A stretch of 64,000 nucleotides of DNA from Pseudoduganella namucuonensis (lineage in GTDB: Bacteria; Pseudomonadota; Gammaproteobacteria; Burkholderiales; Burkholderiaceae_D). Positions 33,740 to 42,494 of this stretch are shown in pieces. Positions within the stretch are counted from its first letter, which is position 1. Every line of letters begins with the position of its first letter. The position numbers were made by a program, and so were the translations under genes. A model generated the notes under the pieces. It worked only from the letters and a program-made list of their open reading frames with translations. It did not search any database and had not been told where the DNA came from. Where the stretch lies: NCBI RefSeq assembly GCF_900116645.1, contig NZ_FPBO01000029.1, positions 49,675 to 113,674 on the forward strand, in the 5' to 3' direction.

Positions 33740-34882
33740 TCAGATCGGGGCGGCCAGCGCCATCAGCGTGGCGCGCATGATTTCCGCGTGCTCCGCCTTG
33801 TCGCCGCCGGTGATTTCGATCTCGCCCAGGCGGCCGGAATTCTCCACCACCATGCGGCAGCGTTCCCAGCGGCGCGCCTGGAAGCGTTCCAGCGCCTGGC
33901 CCACGTCCCCGGCCCTGTCCGCGGCGGCGGACAATTCCTCGGCCAGCACGATCGCGTCCTCGATGCCGATGCAGGCGCCGGAGGCCATGTGCGGCGTGGT
34001 GGCGTGCACGGTGTCGCCGATCAGCACCACCCGGCCGCGGTACCACGGCTGCTTGACCAGCAGCGATTCCAGCGGGCGGAAGACGATCCGCGCGTGCTCG
34101 TTGACCAGGGCCCTGCACTGCTGCATCAGCGGCGCGGAGAAGGGCGCCAGCAGCTCGGACAGCATGGGGGCGAAGCGGGCGGGATCGACGTGCACGTTCT
34201 CGGCGCGGTCCTCGGTCACGAACAGGTACATCTCGTCCTGCGACACCGGGTTCACGCCGGTCTTGATTTTCGGGCCCAGCCACATCGAGGCGCGCTCCAG
34301 TTCCCTTGGACGGGGCAGCACCGCGCGCCACACCGCCTGGCCGGTGTATTGCGGTTGCGGCGCCTCCGGCATGACGGCGGCGCGCACCGCGGAATACAGG
34401 CCGTCGGCGCCGATCACCAGGTCATAGCGGCCGGTGGCGCCGTCGGTGAAGGTGACGGTGACGCCGTCCGCGTCCTGCTCGATCGCCGTGAAGGTGCAGC
34501 CCAGGCGCACGTTGGCGCCGCTGGCGCGGGTGGCTTCGGCCAGGATTTTCGCCAGCACGGGACGCATGATGGCGCCGCCGCCCGGCACGTCGCCTCCGGC
34601 GATGCGCGGCGTGGGCAGGCTGCCCACCTGGTGGCCGTTGGGCAGGAACAGGTCCACGCCGTCGGAGGCGTAGCCGTGTTGCAGAAACTGGTCCAGCACG
34701 CCCAGCGTGCGGAAGGCGCGCAGCGTGGCGCCGCCCAGGCTGATGCCGGCGCCGTAGGAGCGCCAGCCGGGGTCGATCTCCACCACGTCCACCTCGAATT
34801 GCCGCTTGCGCAGTTCGATGGCGGCGGACATGCCGGAAAAACCGCCGCCGATGATCAGGATTTTCTTTGCAGGGGATGCCAT
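33740..34882 (-). CDS. FAD-dependent aromatic monooxygenase
   Basis: 380 residues of the p-hydroxybenzoate hydroxylase class. The FAD motif is IIGGGFSGMSAAIELRKR at the N-terminus, the DG motif is VIGADGLYSAVR, and the third motif is VVLIGDTVHATTPHMASGACIGIEDA. These enzymes use NAD(P)H and oxygen to hydroxylate an aromatic acid, often as the entry step of a pathway. The gene lies between the MFS and Rieske genes. The ring position attacked cannot be told. Confidence 0.88.
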   Translation of the reverse strand: MASPAKKILIIGGGFSGMSAAIELRKRQFEVDVVEIDPGWRSYGAGISLGGATLRAFRTLGVLDQFLQHGYASDGVDLFLPNGHQVGSLPTPRIAGGDVPGGGAIMRPVLAKILAEATRASGANVRLGCTFTAIEQDADGVTVTFTDGATGRYDLVIGADGLYSAVRAAVMPEAPQPQYTGQAVWRAVLPRPRELERASMWLGPKIKTGVNPVSQDEMYLFVTEDRAENVHVDPARFAPMLSELLAPFSAPLMQQCRALVNEHARIVFRPLESLLVKQPWYRGRVVLIGDTVHATTPHMASGACIGIEDAIVLAEELSAAADRAGDVGQALERFQARRWERCRMVVENSGRLGEIEITGGDKAEHAEIMRATLMALAAPI

Positions 34883-34927
34883 GTTGTGTCTCCGTGTTTG
34901 ATACTAGGTTGATGCTTGAAGTGGTTC

Positions 34928-35269
34928 CTATTGGACCAGATAAACGCAGCCGTCTTCGACGACCAGCCGCACCGGGGCCAGCGACTGGCCCAGGCAGGGC
35001 CCGCGCACGCAGGCGCCGTCCGCGATGCGGAACAGCGCGCCGTGCGCGGCGCAGACGATGTGGTCCCGCGCGGCGTCCAGGTAGGCGTGGCGGCGCCACG
35101 CCATGGGGGTGTCGCCGTAGTGCGGGCACTGGTCGCGGTAGCCGTACAGGCGCTGCCCCCGCCGCACCACGAACACGCTGTCCTGGCCGGCGCCTAGCGG
35201 GTCGAAGCCGCGCGATTCGCCGTCCGGCAGTTCGTCCAGGCGGCAGAGCAGGGTGGGCGAGGGGCGCAT
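34928..35269 (-). CDS. Rieske [2Fe-2S] ferredoxin-like protein
   Basis: 113 residues. The two cluster motifs are CPH (in DQCPHYGD) and CAAH (in VCAAHGALF), separated by the usual spacing. The protein is only the Rieske domain, like NirD or toluene-dioxygenase ferredoxins, with no oxygenase partner in the operon. It may pass electrons to an oxygenase elsewhere or serve the adjacent FAD or VOC enzyme. It starts 8 bases after the VOC gene stop. Confidence 0.85.
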   Translation of the reverse strand: MRPSPTLLCRLDELPDGESRGFDPLGAGQDSVFVVRRGQRLYGYRDQCPHYGDTPMAWRRHAYLDAARDHIVCAAHGALFRIADGACVRGPCLGQSLAPVRLVVEDGCVYLVQ

Positions 35270-35277
35270 GGCGCGGC

Positions 35278-36258
35278 CTAGTGGGCGCCCGGGCCTTTGG
35301 CCGCGCCTGGCGCGCCGCCGGCCGCGCCCGGAGGCGGGCCGCCCGGCGCCCACTTGTCGCGCGACTGGAACAGGAACAGCTGCGAGGCGTCCGCGCTCAT
35401 GGGCGCGCTGCGGGCGGTCCAGCTGGCGTCGTGCAGGTCCATGTCGGCATCGTATTCGACGTGGCAACCCAGCGGGCTGTTGAAGTACCAGAACCAGTTG
35501 GAGCCGAACTTGTGCCGGCCCGGGCCCCAGAACGACTGGTAGCCCTTGTTGACGAAGCGCGTCCCGGCCAGCATCAGCTCCGTCGGTCCGCCCAGGTGGA
35601 AGGTGAAGTGCTCGACGCCCTGCATGAACGGCGGGGTCTGGATCAGGAACAGCGTGTGGTGGTCCTGCGTGCCCGCCGGCTGCAGGAAGGGGCCGGCGCC
35701 GCCCAGCCGGTCGGTGCAGCGGAAGCCCAGGCGTTCCACGTAGAAGGCCTCGCCCTTGGCGATGTCCGGCACGAAGTACACCACGTGCGACAGGCTGCGC
35801 GGCCGCGCGACGGCTTGCTCGTCCACCGCGACCTGGTTCGGGCCGCGCGCGGCGGGGGCGCCCGGCGCGTTGACCGCCTCGGCCGCCAGCGTGATGGCGC
35901 GGCGCACGGTCACCTGGAAGCCCAGCGCGAAGCCCAGGTCGTCGGCCGATTCGATGGAGCCGTCCGGCAGGCGGCGCACTTCGCGGTCCTTGCCCAGTTC
36001 CGCGGCGATGGCCTCCAGCGTGGCAGGGTCGGCCACGCCGTACACGGTCTTGCGCAGCATGCTGGCGGTGGCCATGGGCGCCGGCAGGCCGGCGGCGTCC
36101 CTGCGGGCCAGGATGATGGCGGTGCCGTCCAGGGCTTCGAAGCGGCCGCCGTTGGCGTCCGCGTCCACCTGCGTCAGGCCGTAGTCGGTCAGGTACTGGG
36201 CGCAGGCGGCGATGTCGTCCACGCCGAAAACGAGGGCGTCGGGTCCGATGATGTTCAT
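35278..36258 (-). CDS. VOC-family extradiol-type dioxygenase
   Basis: 326 residues with two vicinal-oxygen-chelate modules. The C-terminal module has the His/His/Glu metal set: His in LSHVVYFV, His in GVEHFTFHL and Glu in CHVEYDAD. The last segment is a Pro/Gly/Ala-rich tail (from about 305). The layout matches type-I extradiol ring-cleavage enzymes of the 2,3-dihydroxybiphenyl group. It would open a catechol ring beside a side chain, whose product suits the alpha/beta hydrolase encoded next to it. Confidence 0.82.
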   Translation of the reverse strand: MNIIGPDALVFGVDDIAACAQYLTDYGLTQVDADANGGRFEALDGTAIILARRDAAGLPAPMATASMLRKTVYGVADPATLEAIAAELGKDREVRRLPDGSIESADDLGFALGFQVTVRRAITLAAEAVNAPGAPAARGPNQVAVDEQAVARPRSLSHVVYFVPDIAKGEAFYVERLGFRCTDRLGGAGPFLQPAGTQDHHTLFLIQTPPFMQGVEHFTFHLGGPTELMLAGTRFVNKGYQSFWGPGRHKFGSNWFWYFNSPLGCHVEYDADMDLHDASWTARSAPMSADASQLFLFQSRDKWAPGGPPPGAAGGAPGAAKGPGAH

Positions 36259-36279
36259 GTCGTGTTCTTTCTTTAAAAG

Positions 36280-37440
36280 TCAGTTGGCTACGCGGCCGCC
36301 CAGCGTTTCCGCCACCCAGTCCGCGATGTAGGCGCCGGCGTTGGCGGAATTGTCGAAGCTGGAGTGCTGCACGCCGCCTTCGCGCTCGGTGAAGATCTTC
36401 AACTGGCGTTTGGGGCTGTTGACCAGCTGCTCGTAGGTGCGCTGCGCCCAGTGCAGCGGAATCTGCGAGTCCTTCTCGCCGTGCGTGACCAGGAAGGGCA
36501 CCTTGATTCGCTCGACCACGCCGTCCAGGTGCACGTTCTCGGCGATGCGCATGAAGTCCTCCTGGTCCTTCGCGCCCCACACCCAGCGCACGTGCTCCCA
36601 GTAGTGCGGCACGGGGAAGCTGCCTTCCTTCTGCAGGCGCTTCTTCTGCACGTCGCGCCAGTCGTGGTTGGCGCCCCACACCACGCCGCAGGCGAAGCGC
36701 GGTTCGAAGGCCACCGCGCGCGGGCAGTAGTAGCCGCCCAGCGACACGCCTTCCAGGCCGATGCGCCTGGCGTCGACCTCGGCGCGGGTCTCCAGCCAGT
36801 CCACCACCTTGGCGGCCCAGCGCTCGCTGTCGTACACCGCCGTCATGCCGTGCAGGCGCAAGGCCTCGCCGGTGCCCGGCTGGTCGATCACCAGCGAGGA
36901 CACGCCGCGCTGCGCCAGCCAGCGCGGCAGGCCCACGCGCAGCTTCATTTCCTTGGTCGAATCCAGGCCGTTCACCTGCACCAGGATGGGGGCCGGGCCG
37001 GTGGCGTTCTCGGCCCGCACGTACAGGCCCGAGATGTGGGCGTCGCCGTAGGGGATCTCGACGCGCTCGCAGTTCTCGCCGCTCAGTTTCACGCCCTTGG
37101 CGAAGACGTCGAGGAAGCGGCGGTACAGCGCCTCGCGGCCCTCGGCGCCGTGGGCCTGCAGGCGTTCGGCGGTGAGGTAGTAGGTGGCGGCGCGGCTGTA
37201 TTTGTCGCCGGCCGAGATCAGGCGGCCGCGGGCCTCGTCCTCCTCCGCCAGGCCGCACAGCTTGTCGGCCATGCGCGCCCAGGTTTCGCGGAAGGCGCGG
37301 GTGCCGGCGGCGTCGGGCTGGCGGGCGGCCTCCTGCAGCGGCGCGCACATCTCTTCGATCTCGCCTATCTTGGCGCCCATCTCGATGGCGAGATCGACGG
37401 ACAGGTTCCAGACGTAGTTGGTGGGGAAATAGCGGAACAT
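36280..37440 (-). CDS. Alpha/beta hydrolase, C-C bond hydrolase type (DHPON hydrolase-like)
   Basis: 386 residues with a helical N-terminal cap (1-120). The nucleophile is Ser233 in EGVSLGGYY. The acid and base are probably Asp in THGEKDSQIP and His in GGVQHSSFDN. The domain order resembles 2,6-dihydroxypseudooxynicotine hydrolase, which breaks a carbon-carbon bond next to a ring. Here it stands next to the ring-cleavage dioxygenase and may hydrolyse the ring-fission product. The start is adjacent to the exporter stop (TGA-ATG), with AGGAG inside the upstream gene. Confidence 0.82.
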   Translation of the reverse strand: MFRYFPTNYVWNLSVDLAIEMGAKIGEIEEMCAPLQEAARQPDAAGTRAFRETWARMADKLCGLAEEDEARGRLISAGDKYSRAATYYLTAERLQAHGAEGREALYRRFLDVFAKGVKLSGENCERVEIPYGDAHISGLYVRAENATGPAPILVQVNGLDSTKEMKLRVGLPRWLAQRGVSSLVIDQPGTGEALRLHGMTAVYDSERWAAKVVDWLETRAEVDARRIGLEGVSLGGYYCPRAVAFEPRFACGVVWGANHDWRDVQKKRLQKEGSFPVPHYWEHVRWVWGAKDQEDFMRIAENVHLDGVVERIKVPFLVTHGEKDSQIPLHWAQRTYEQLVNSPKRQLKIFTEREGGVQHSSFDNSANAGAYIADWVAETLGGRVAN

Positions 37441-39897
37441 TCAAGACTCCTGTGGTTGAATCGGGGTTGCCACGGCCAGGCGTGGCGCCGGGCGTGGTGT
37501 AAGCAGGTAATGGGAAAGCGCCGGCACCAGGATCAGCGCGCCCAGCATGTTCCACAGGAACATGAAGGCCAGCAGCAGGCCCATGTCGGCCTGGAACTTG
37601 ATGGGGCTGAACACCCAGGTGACGACGCCGGCGGCCAGGGTCACGCCGGTCAGCATCACCACCTTGCCGGTGAAGAGCAGGGCGCGGTGGTAGGCGTCCC
37701 GCAGCGTGGCGCCGGCGCGCAGCTGGGCCAGCGTGATGCTGAGGATGTACAGCGCGTAGTCCACGCCGATGCCCACGCCCAGCGCGATCACCGGCAAGGT
37801 GGCGACCTTGACGCCCATGCCGAAGGCGACCATCAGCGCCTCCGCCATCACGGAGGTGAGCATCAGCGGCAGCACGGCCACCAGCACCGCGCGCCAGGAG
37901 CGGAAGGTGATGAAGCACAGCAGCACCACGGCGCCGTACACCAGGAACAGCATGTTGCGCCAGGCGTCGCGCACCACCACGTTGGTGGCCGCCTCGATGC
38001 CGGCCGAACCGGCGGCCAGCAGGAATTGCACGTCCCTGGTGTCGTTGGCGCGGGCGAAGGTCTCGACGTGGGCCACCACGCGGGCCAGCGTGTCGGCCTT
38101 GTGGTCGCGCAGGTAGACGTACAGCGTGAGCAGGCCGCAGCTGTCGTTGTACAGGCCGCGCGGCGCGCCGGCGGTGACGGTGTTCAGCATGCTCTGGTTG
38201 GGCAGGAACTCGTACCACTTGGGGTTGCCCTCGTTCAGGCCCGCCAGCACGCGGCGGTTCAGCAGCGACAGGCTGTTGGTGGTTTCCACGCCGTCCACCT
38301 GGCGCAGCTGCCATTCCAAGGCGTCGACCCTGTTCAGGGTGTCGTACAGAGAGCATAGGCCGTCGGGCGTCTTCACCATCACCGCCAGCACGTCGCTGGA
38401 GGCGCCGTAGGAGGCGGCGAGGGCGGCCACGTCGCGGTTGTAGCGGCTGTCGGCGCGCAGTTCCGGGGCGCCCGGATCGAGGTCGCCGATCTTCAACTGG
38501 GTGCTCATCGCGAACGCCCCCGCCGCCAGCAGCGCGGCCACCACGATGGCCGGCAGCGCGCGGCGGCGTTCGGTGAAGCCGGCCAGCGCGGCCCAGAAGC
38601 CACGCTGCGCGGCGCCGGCCTTCCGCGCGTCGTCGTCGTTCGGTGCGTCGGTGCCAGGCTGCGGATCGTCCCGCAGGCTGCGGGCGGCGGCGGCGGTGTT
38701 CACGCCGGTGTAGCTGAGCAGCACCGGCAGCAGGATCAGGTTGGTGAAGATCAGCATGGCCACGCCCAGCGAGGCGGCCACCGCCAGTTCGCGGATGACG
38801 GCGATGTCGATGGTGGCCAGCACGGCGAAGCCCACGGCGTCGGCCAGCAGGGCGGTGAGGCCGGCCAGGAACAGGCGGCGGAAGGTGTAGCGTGCCGCCA
38901 CCAGCTTGTGCATGCCGCGGCCGATGTCCTGCATGATGCCGTTCATCTTCTGGGCGCCGTGGCTCATGCCGATGGCGAACACCAGGAAGGGCACCAGGAT
39001 GGAGTAGGGATCGAGCTCGTAGCCCAGCATGGGCAGCGCGCCCAGTTGCCACACCACGGCGATCAGCGACGCCAGCACCACCAGCGCGGTGGAGCGCGAG
39101 CAGCGGGTGTAGAAATACACCATGGCGGTGGCGATGGCCACGGCGATGGCGAAGAACACCAGCACCGCGCGCACGCCGTCTATCAGGTCGCCCACCAGTT
39201 TGGCGAATCCGGTGACGTGGATGCGCACGCCCTGTTGCTCGTACTTGGCGCGCAGCGCTTCCAGGCGCTGGCTGAAGCGGCCGTAGTCCAGCGCCTTGCC
39301 TTCGCCGTCCTTGACCAGCAGCGGCACGTAGATGACGCTGGACTTGCCATCGAAGGACACCAACTGGCCGATCTCGCCGGAGCGGGCCACGTTGGCCCGC
39401 AGTTGCGCCAGGCTGGCGGGGCCGCCGTCGTAGCCGTCCGGGATCACGGGGCCGCCCTCCAGGCCGTCCTCGGTGACGCCGACCCAGCGGGTGGCGGGCG
39501 TCCACAGGGATTTCATTTGGGTGCGCGCCACGCCGGGCAGCAGGAACACTTCCTCGCTCAGCTTGCGCAGCGTTTCCAGGTAGGCCTGGTCGTAAATGCT
39601 CCCTTTCGGGTTGTCGACCGCGATGCGCACGGCGTTGCCCAGGCCCGTCAGCTCGTTCTGGTGGGCGAGGTAGTTCTGTATCCAGGGGTGCCGCTTGGGG
39701 ATGGTCTTCTCGAAGCTGGCGTTGATGCCCAGTTTCGTGGTCTGCCAGCCGAGCAGGATGGTGACCAGCGCGCAAGCCAGCAGCACCAGCAGGCGGTGGT
39801 TGAACAGCAGGCGCTCGATCGGGGAGCCGGATCGGCTGTCGAACTGCCCGGCGCCGGCGGCGGGGACGGGTGCGTCCAGTTGGTCGGACATGTTCAT
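37441..39897 (-). CDS. RND/MMPL-family exporter
   Basis: 818 residues in two homologous halves, each with a large periplasmic loop and six helices (12 in all). Conserved segments include FVFAIGMSHGAQKMNG in the first half and VIALGVGIGVDYALYILSITLAQLR in the second. It belongs to the hydrophobe transporters of the MMPL type, not the drug-efflux HAE type, and no membrane-fusion partner is near. It starts with ATGA overlap from the YCF48-like gene. Such genes travel with DUF1302 and DUF1329 proteins in bacteria that degrade hydrophobic compounds. Confidence 0.87.
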   Translation of the reverse strand: MNMSDQLDAPVPAAGAGQFDSRSGSPIERLLFNHRLLVLLACALVTILLGWQTTKLGINASFEKTIPKRHPWIQNYLAHQNELTGLGNAVRIAVDNPKGSIYDQAYLETLRKLSEEVFLLPGVARTQMKSLWTPATRWVGVTEDGLEGGPVIPDGYDGGPASLAQLRANVARSGEIGQLVSFDGKSSVIYVPLLVKDGEGKALDYGRFSQRLEALRAKYEQQGVRIHVTGFAKLVGDLIDGVRAVLVFFAIAVAIATAMVYFYTRCSRSTALVVLASLIAVVWQLGALPMLGYELDPYSILVPFLVFAIGMSHGAQKMNGIMQDIGRGMHKLVAARYTFRRLFLAGLTALLADAVGFAVLATIDIAVIRELAVAASLGVAMLIFTNLILLPVLLSYTGVNTAAAARSLRDDPQPGTDAPNDDDARKAGAAQRGFWAALAGFTERRRALPAIVVAALLAAGAFAMSTQLKIGDLDPGAPELRADSRYNRDVAALAASYGASSDVLAVMVKTPDGLCSLYDTLNRVDALEWQLRQVDGVETTNSLSLLNRRVLAGLNEGNPKWYEFLPNQSMLNTVTAGAPRGLYNDSCGLLTLYVYLRDHKADTLARVVAHVETFARANDTRDVQFLLAAGSAGIEAATNVVVRDAWRNMLFLVYGAVVLLCFITFRSWRAVLVAVLPLMLTSVMAEALMVAFGMGVKVATLPVIALGVGIGVDYALYILSITLAQLRAGATLRDAYHRALLFTGKVVMLTGVTLAAGVVTWVFSPIKFQADMGLLLAFMFLWNMLGALILVPALSHYLLTPRPAPRLAVATPIQPQES

Positions 39898-41117
39898 GGC
39901 TTGCCTCCAGCGGCTTGGGCGGGCAGCGGCACCAGGCCCTGTATGGTCAAGGCGAGCAGTGCGCCGTTGTTCAGTTCCAGCAGGCCGGTGAGCGGCGGCA
40001 GCGGGGCGGAGGGCATGGGGACCAGTGCCAGGCCTTCCCGGGCCAGCAGCATGCCGGCCTGGTTGACGAAGACCAGCTTGCCGTTGGCGCGGGTTGCCGA
40101 CGCGGTGATCGACACCGGCGCCGGGCTGGCGAGCTGCCGCCAAGTGCGGCCGGCATCGGCCGATTGCCAGGCGTTGCCGCGCAGGCCTGCGAGAACGATG
40201 GTGGGGCCCGTGGCCGATGGCGCCGGGTTGGATGCGATTCCGTCGCTCCCGCGCAGGCGGGAGCCCAAGTTCGCGTCCCCGGCGCCGCAGCAAGCCTTGG
40301 ATTCCCGCCTGCGCGGGAATGACGGAATGGCCGCCTCGGGGCCGCCCTCTGCGCCATTCGGGACCGTGGCCACCAGTTCGGCGGTGAAGAAGCTGCCCTC
40401 GTATGGAACGCGCAGGCGCTGGAAGCTGCGCCCGGCGTCGGTGGACAGCAGGGCCAGGCCCCGTTCGCCGGCGATCAGGATGGTGTCGCCGCGCTGGCGC
40501 ACCGTGTTCAGGTGCAGGCCCTGGGGATTGTCCATGCGCGCCATCCAGGGCGTCCAGGTCTGGCCGCCGTCGTCGCTGCCGAAGGCCAGGCCGTAGGCGC
40601 CCACCGCCAGCATGCGGCCGCCGCCCATCAGGCAGATGTCCAGCAGCGGCTTGTCGGCGCCGTCGGCGGCCAGGCGCTCGGCGTCCCGCAAGGCGGCGGC
40701 GTCGTTGCGGGCCTTGGCCGATTCCATCGCCAGCGCGGCGATGCGCTGGCCGTCCAGCGCGCGCCGCCACTGGCCGCCGCCGTCCCGCGTGACCAGCGCC
40801 ACGCCGGCGTGGCCGACGGCCACGCCCAGCTTGGCGTCGGCGAAACGCACCGCCGTCAAGGTCACGCTGGTGGGGACGGCGGCTTGTACCCACTTGGCCC
40901 CGCCGTCGTCGCTGGTGAGCACGAGGCCGCGTTCGCCGACGGCGACGATGCGCGCGCCGGCCATGGCCGCGCCCAGCATCACCGCCTGCGCGGCGCGCGG
41001 CGACATCACCGCGGGGCGGTCGAGGGCGGCGCCGGCCGGCCCCGGCGCCGCCGCGCCGGCGGCTTGGGCCTGCGCCGCCAGCAACAGCAGGCACAGGGTG
41101 GTCGAAGGCAGTCGCAT
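39894..41117 (-). CDS. YCF48/BNR-like beta-propeller protein with an inserted repeat
   Basis: 407 residues with a signal peptide (about 1-19). Several SDDGG and TDAGRSF motifs mark BNR/Ycf48-type blades, for example LTSDDGGAKWVQA and GSDDGGQTWTPW. Residues 264-294 are foreign to the fold: they come from a 92-base inverted-repeat element that keeps the frame open (text such as FPRRRESKA and SRLRGSDG). The protein is probably periplasmic and helps assemble or regulate the exporter complex. Starts and stops overlap on both sides (TGATG, ATGA), which shows a tight operon. Confidence 0.82.
   Translation of the reverse strand: MRLPSTTLCLLLLAAQAQAAGAAAPGPAGAALDRPAVMSPRAAQAVMLGAAMAGARIVAVGERGLVLTSDDGGAKWVQAAVPTSVTLTAVRFADAKLGVAVGHAGVALVTRDGGGQWRRALDGQRIAALAMESAKARNDAAALRDAERLAADGADKPLLDICLMGGGRMLAVGAYGLAFGSDDGGQTWTPWMARMDNPQGLHLNTVRQRGDTILIAGERGLALLSTDAGRSFQRLRVPYEGSFFTAELVATVPNGAEGGPEAAIPSFPRRRESKACCGAGDANLGSRLRGSDGIASNPAPSATGPTIVLAGLRGNAWQSADAGRTWRQLASPAPVSITASATRANGKLVFVNQAGMLLAREGLALVPMPSAPLPPLTGLLELNNGALLALTIQGLVPLPAQAAGGKP
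40237..40328. repeat. 92-base inverted-repeat element inside the YCF48-like gene
   Basis: The two ends are near-perfect 29-base inverted repeats, each containing GCGCAGGCGGGA or its complement, starting ATTCCGTC and ending GACGGAAT. Only 4 of 29 positions differ. This is the REP/MITE-like element type common between genes in Xanthomonas and betaproteobacteria. Here it lies within a coding frame. No target duplication is obvious, and I see no second copy in the window. Confidence 0.85.
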
Positions 41118-42472
41118 CACCGCGCGCCCTCGCCGGTCATCGCGTCGGGCGTGAACAGGCTGTCCTCGAAACGCGGCTTGAGCGGGTACTGCGCGCTCTT
41201 GCTGTTGTACAGGTTGCCGATGAAGCCGGTGCCCGAGATCAGGTCGTTGAAGCCGAACGCGCCGATCACGGTGCCGGGCAGGTCGGGCGCGACGAAGGTG
41301 TGCGACCACAGCGTCTTCCACAGCTGGCCGTTGGCGTCCCAGCGGTCGGCCAGCACGCAGTTCCAGCTGTCCTCGTCGCAGTAGTAGCGGCTCTTCGGCG
41401 CCTGGTGGCGCTGGCCGGCGCGCAGCGCGGCCTCCACCACCCACACGCGGTGGCGCTCCCAGCGCACGAAGTCCGGGTTCAGGAAGTTCGGCCCCATCAC
41501 CTCGGCGTCGGTCTTGGGCTGCAGCAGCTTGTTGCCGTTGTAGGGGATCAGCATCTCCTGCTTGCCGACCAGTTTCCAGTCGAAGCGGTCGATGCGGCCG
41601 TTCCACGTCTCCAGCTCGTCGAAGCTCATCACGCCCGCCGTCGCCGGCGTCGGCGTGTCGCAGCAGGGATTGGGCAGCTTGCGCACGCGGCGCTGGCCGG
41701 TCAGGTAGACCCAGGCCTGGTCCTTGCTGGGGTCGACGCTGGTGCGACCGATGATGGCCTCGCCGGCGCGGATCGGCGGGCCGCTGTTGATCAGGCGCAC
41801 CAGCCAGAACTCGTTCGACTTGGCGAACTGCTCGGGCGTGCCGTCCTGGAAGTAGTAGGGCATCTGCTGGTCCGCCGCGCCGCTGGTGGTGAGCACCGCC
41901 TTGCCGTCGGCCGTCAGCTGGTACTGGTTGACGATGAACTGCCACGAGGTGCCGCGCCAGCGCAGGATGTGGTTCCAGATCACCTCCGCGCCGGTCTTCG
42001 GCACGGGGAAGGGCACGCCGCCGTAGGCGCCGGTGACCGCGTCCGAGACCAGCTTGGCGCGCGTGGCGTTCTTGAAGGTGTTGTCGTATACCCACTGCGG
42101 CGCGGCGGCGGTGCGGTGGGTGGGATAGACGTCGAGGCGGTAGGCCGGATACTTCTTCAGCATGGCCTTGGTGCCGTCGGTGAGCACGGCCGCGTACTGG
42201 TCCGCGTTCTTGGCCGTCACGGTGTACAGGGGTTTCTCGTCCTTGAACGGGTCGCCGCGGCGTCCGCCCGGCTTGTCGCCGGGGATGGGCGTCAGGTGGC
42301 CGCCGGTCCAGGCCGGGATGGTGCCGTCCTTGTTGCCGGCTTTTTCGCCGCCCAGCGGGGTCAGCTCGGTTTTCAGCTTGGCCGCCTCCTCGGGCGTCAC
42401 GGCGGCGTGGCCGGGCAGCGCCGCGGCGAGGGCGGCCAGGGCGGCCATGGCGGGGATCAGGTGTCGTTGCAT
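41117..42472 (-). CDS. DUF1329 family outer-membrane-associated protein
   Basis: 451 residues with a signal peptide (about 1-23, ending GHA-AVT). The start AVTPEEAAKLKTELTPLGGEKAGNKDGTIPAWTGG and the later RRVRKLPNPCCDTP segment are characteristic of DUF1329. The fold is expected to resemble LolA/LolB lipid-binding proteins. The function is unknown, but it regularly accompanies DUF1302 proteins and an MMPL exporter, suggesting handling of hydrophobic substrates at the outer membrane. The spacing to the DUF1302 gene is 22 bases. Confidence 0.88.
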   Translation of the reverse strand: MQRHLIPAMAALAALAAALPGHAAVTPEEAAKLKTELTPLGGEKAGNKDGTIPAWTGGHLTPIPGDKPGGRRGDPFKDEKPLYTVTAKNADQYAAVLTDGTKAMLKKYPAYRLDVYPTHRTAAAPQWVYDNTFKNATRAKLVSDAVTGAYGGVPFPVPKTGAEVIWNHILRWRGTSWQFIVNQYQLTADGKAVLTTSGAADQQMPYYFQDGTPEQFAKSNEFWLVRLINSGPPIRAGEAIIGRTSVDPSKDQAWVYLTGQRRVRKLPNPCCDTPTPATAGVMSFDELETWNGRIDRFDWKLVGKQEMLIPYNGNKLLQPKTDAEVMGPNFLNPDFVRWERHRVWVVEAALRAGQRHQAPKSRYYCDEDSWNCVLADRWDANGQLWKTLWSHTFVAPDLPGTVIGAFGFNDLISGTGFIGNLYNSKSAQYPLKPRFEDSLFTPDAMTGEGAR

Positions 42473-42494
42473 GCTTGTCTCCAGTGTCTTGTGG

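Noticed and set aside
34928..39775. 1615-codon open frame across several genes on the minus strand
   Set aside because: It runs through four clear genes in a different frame except for its end, which is the Rieske protein. The rest is Arg/Pro/Gly-rich shadow text.
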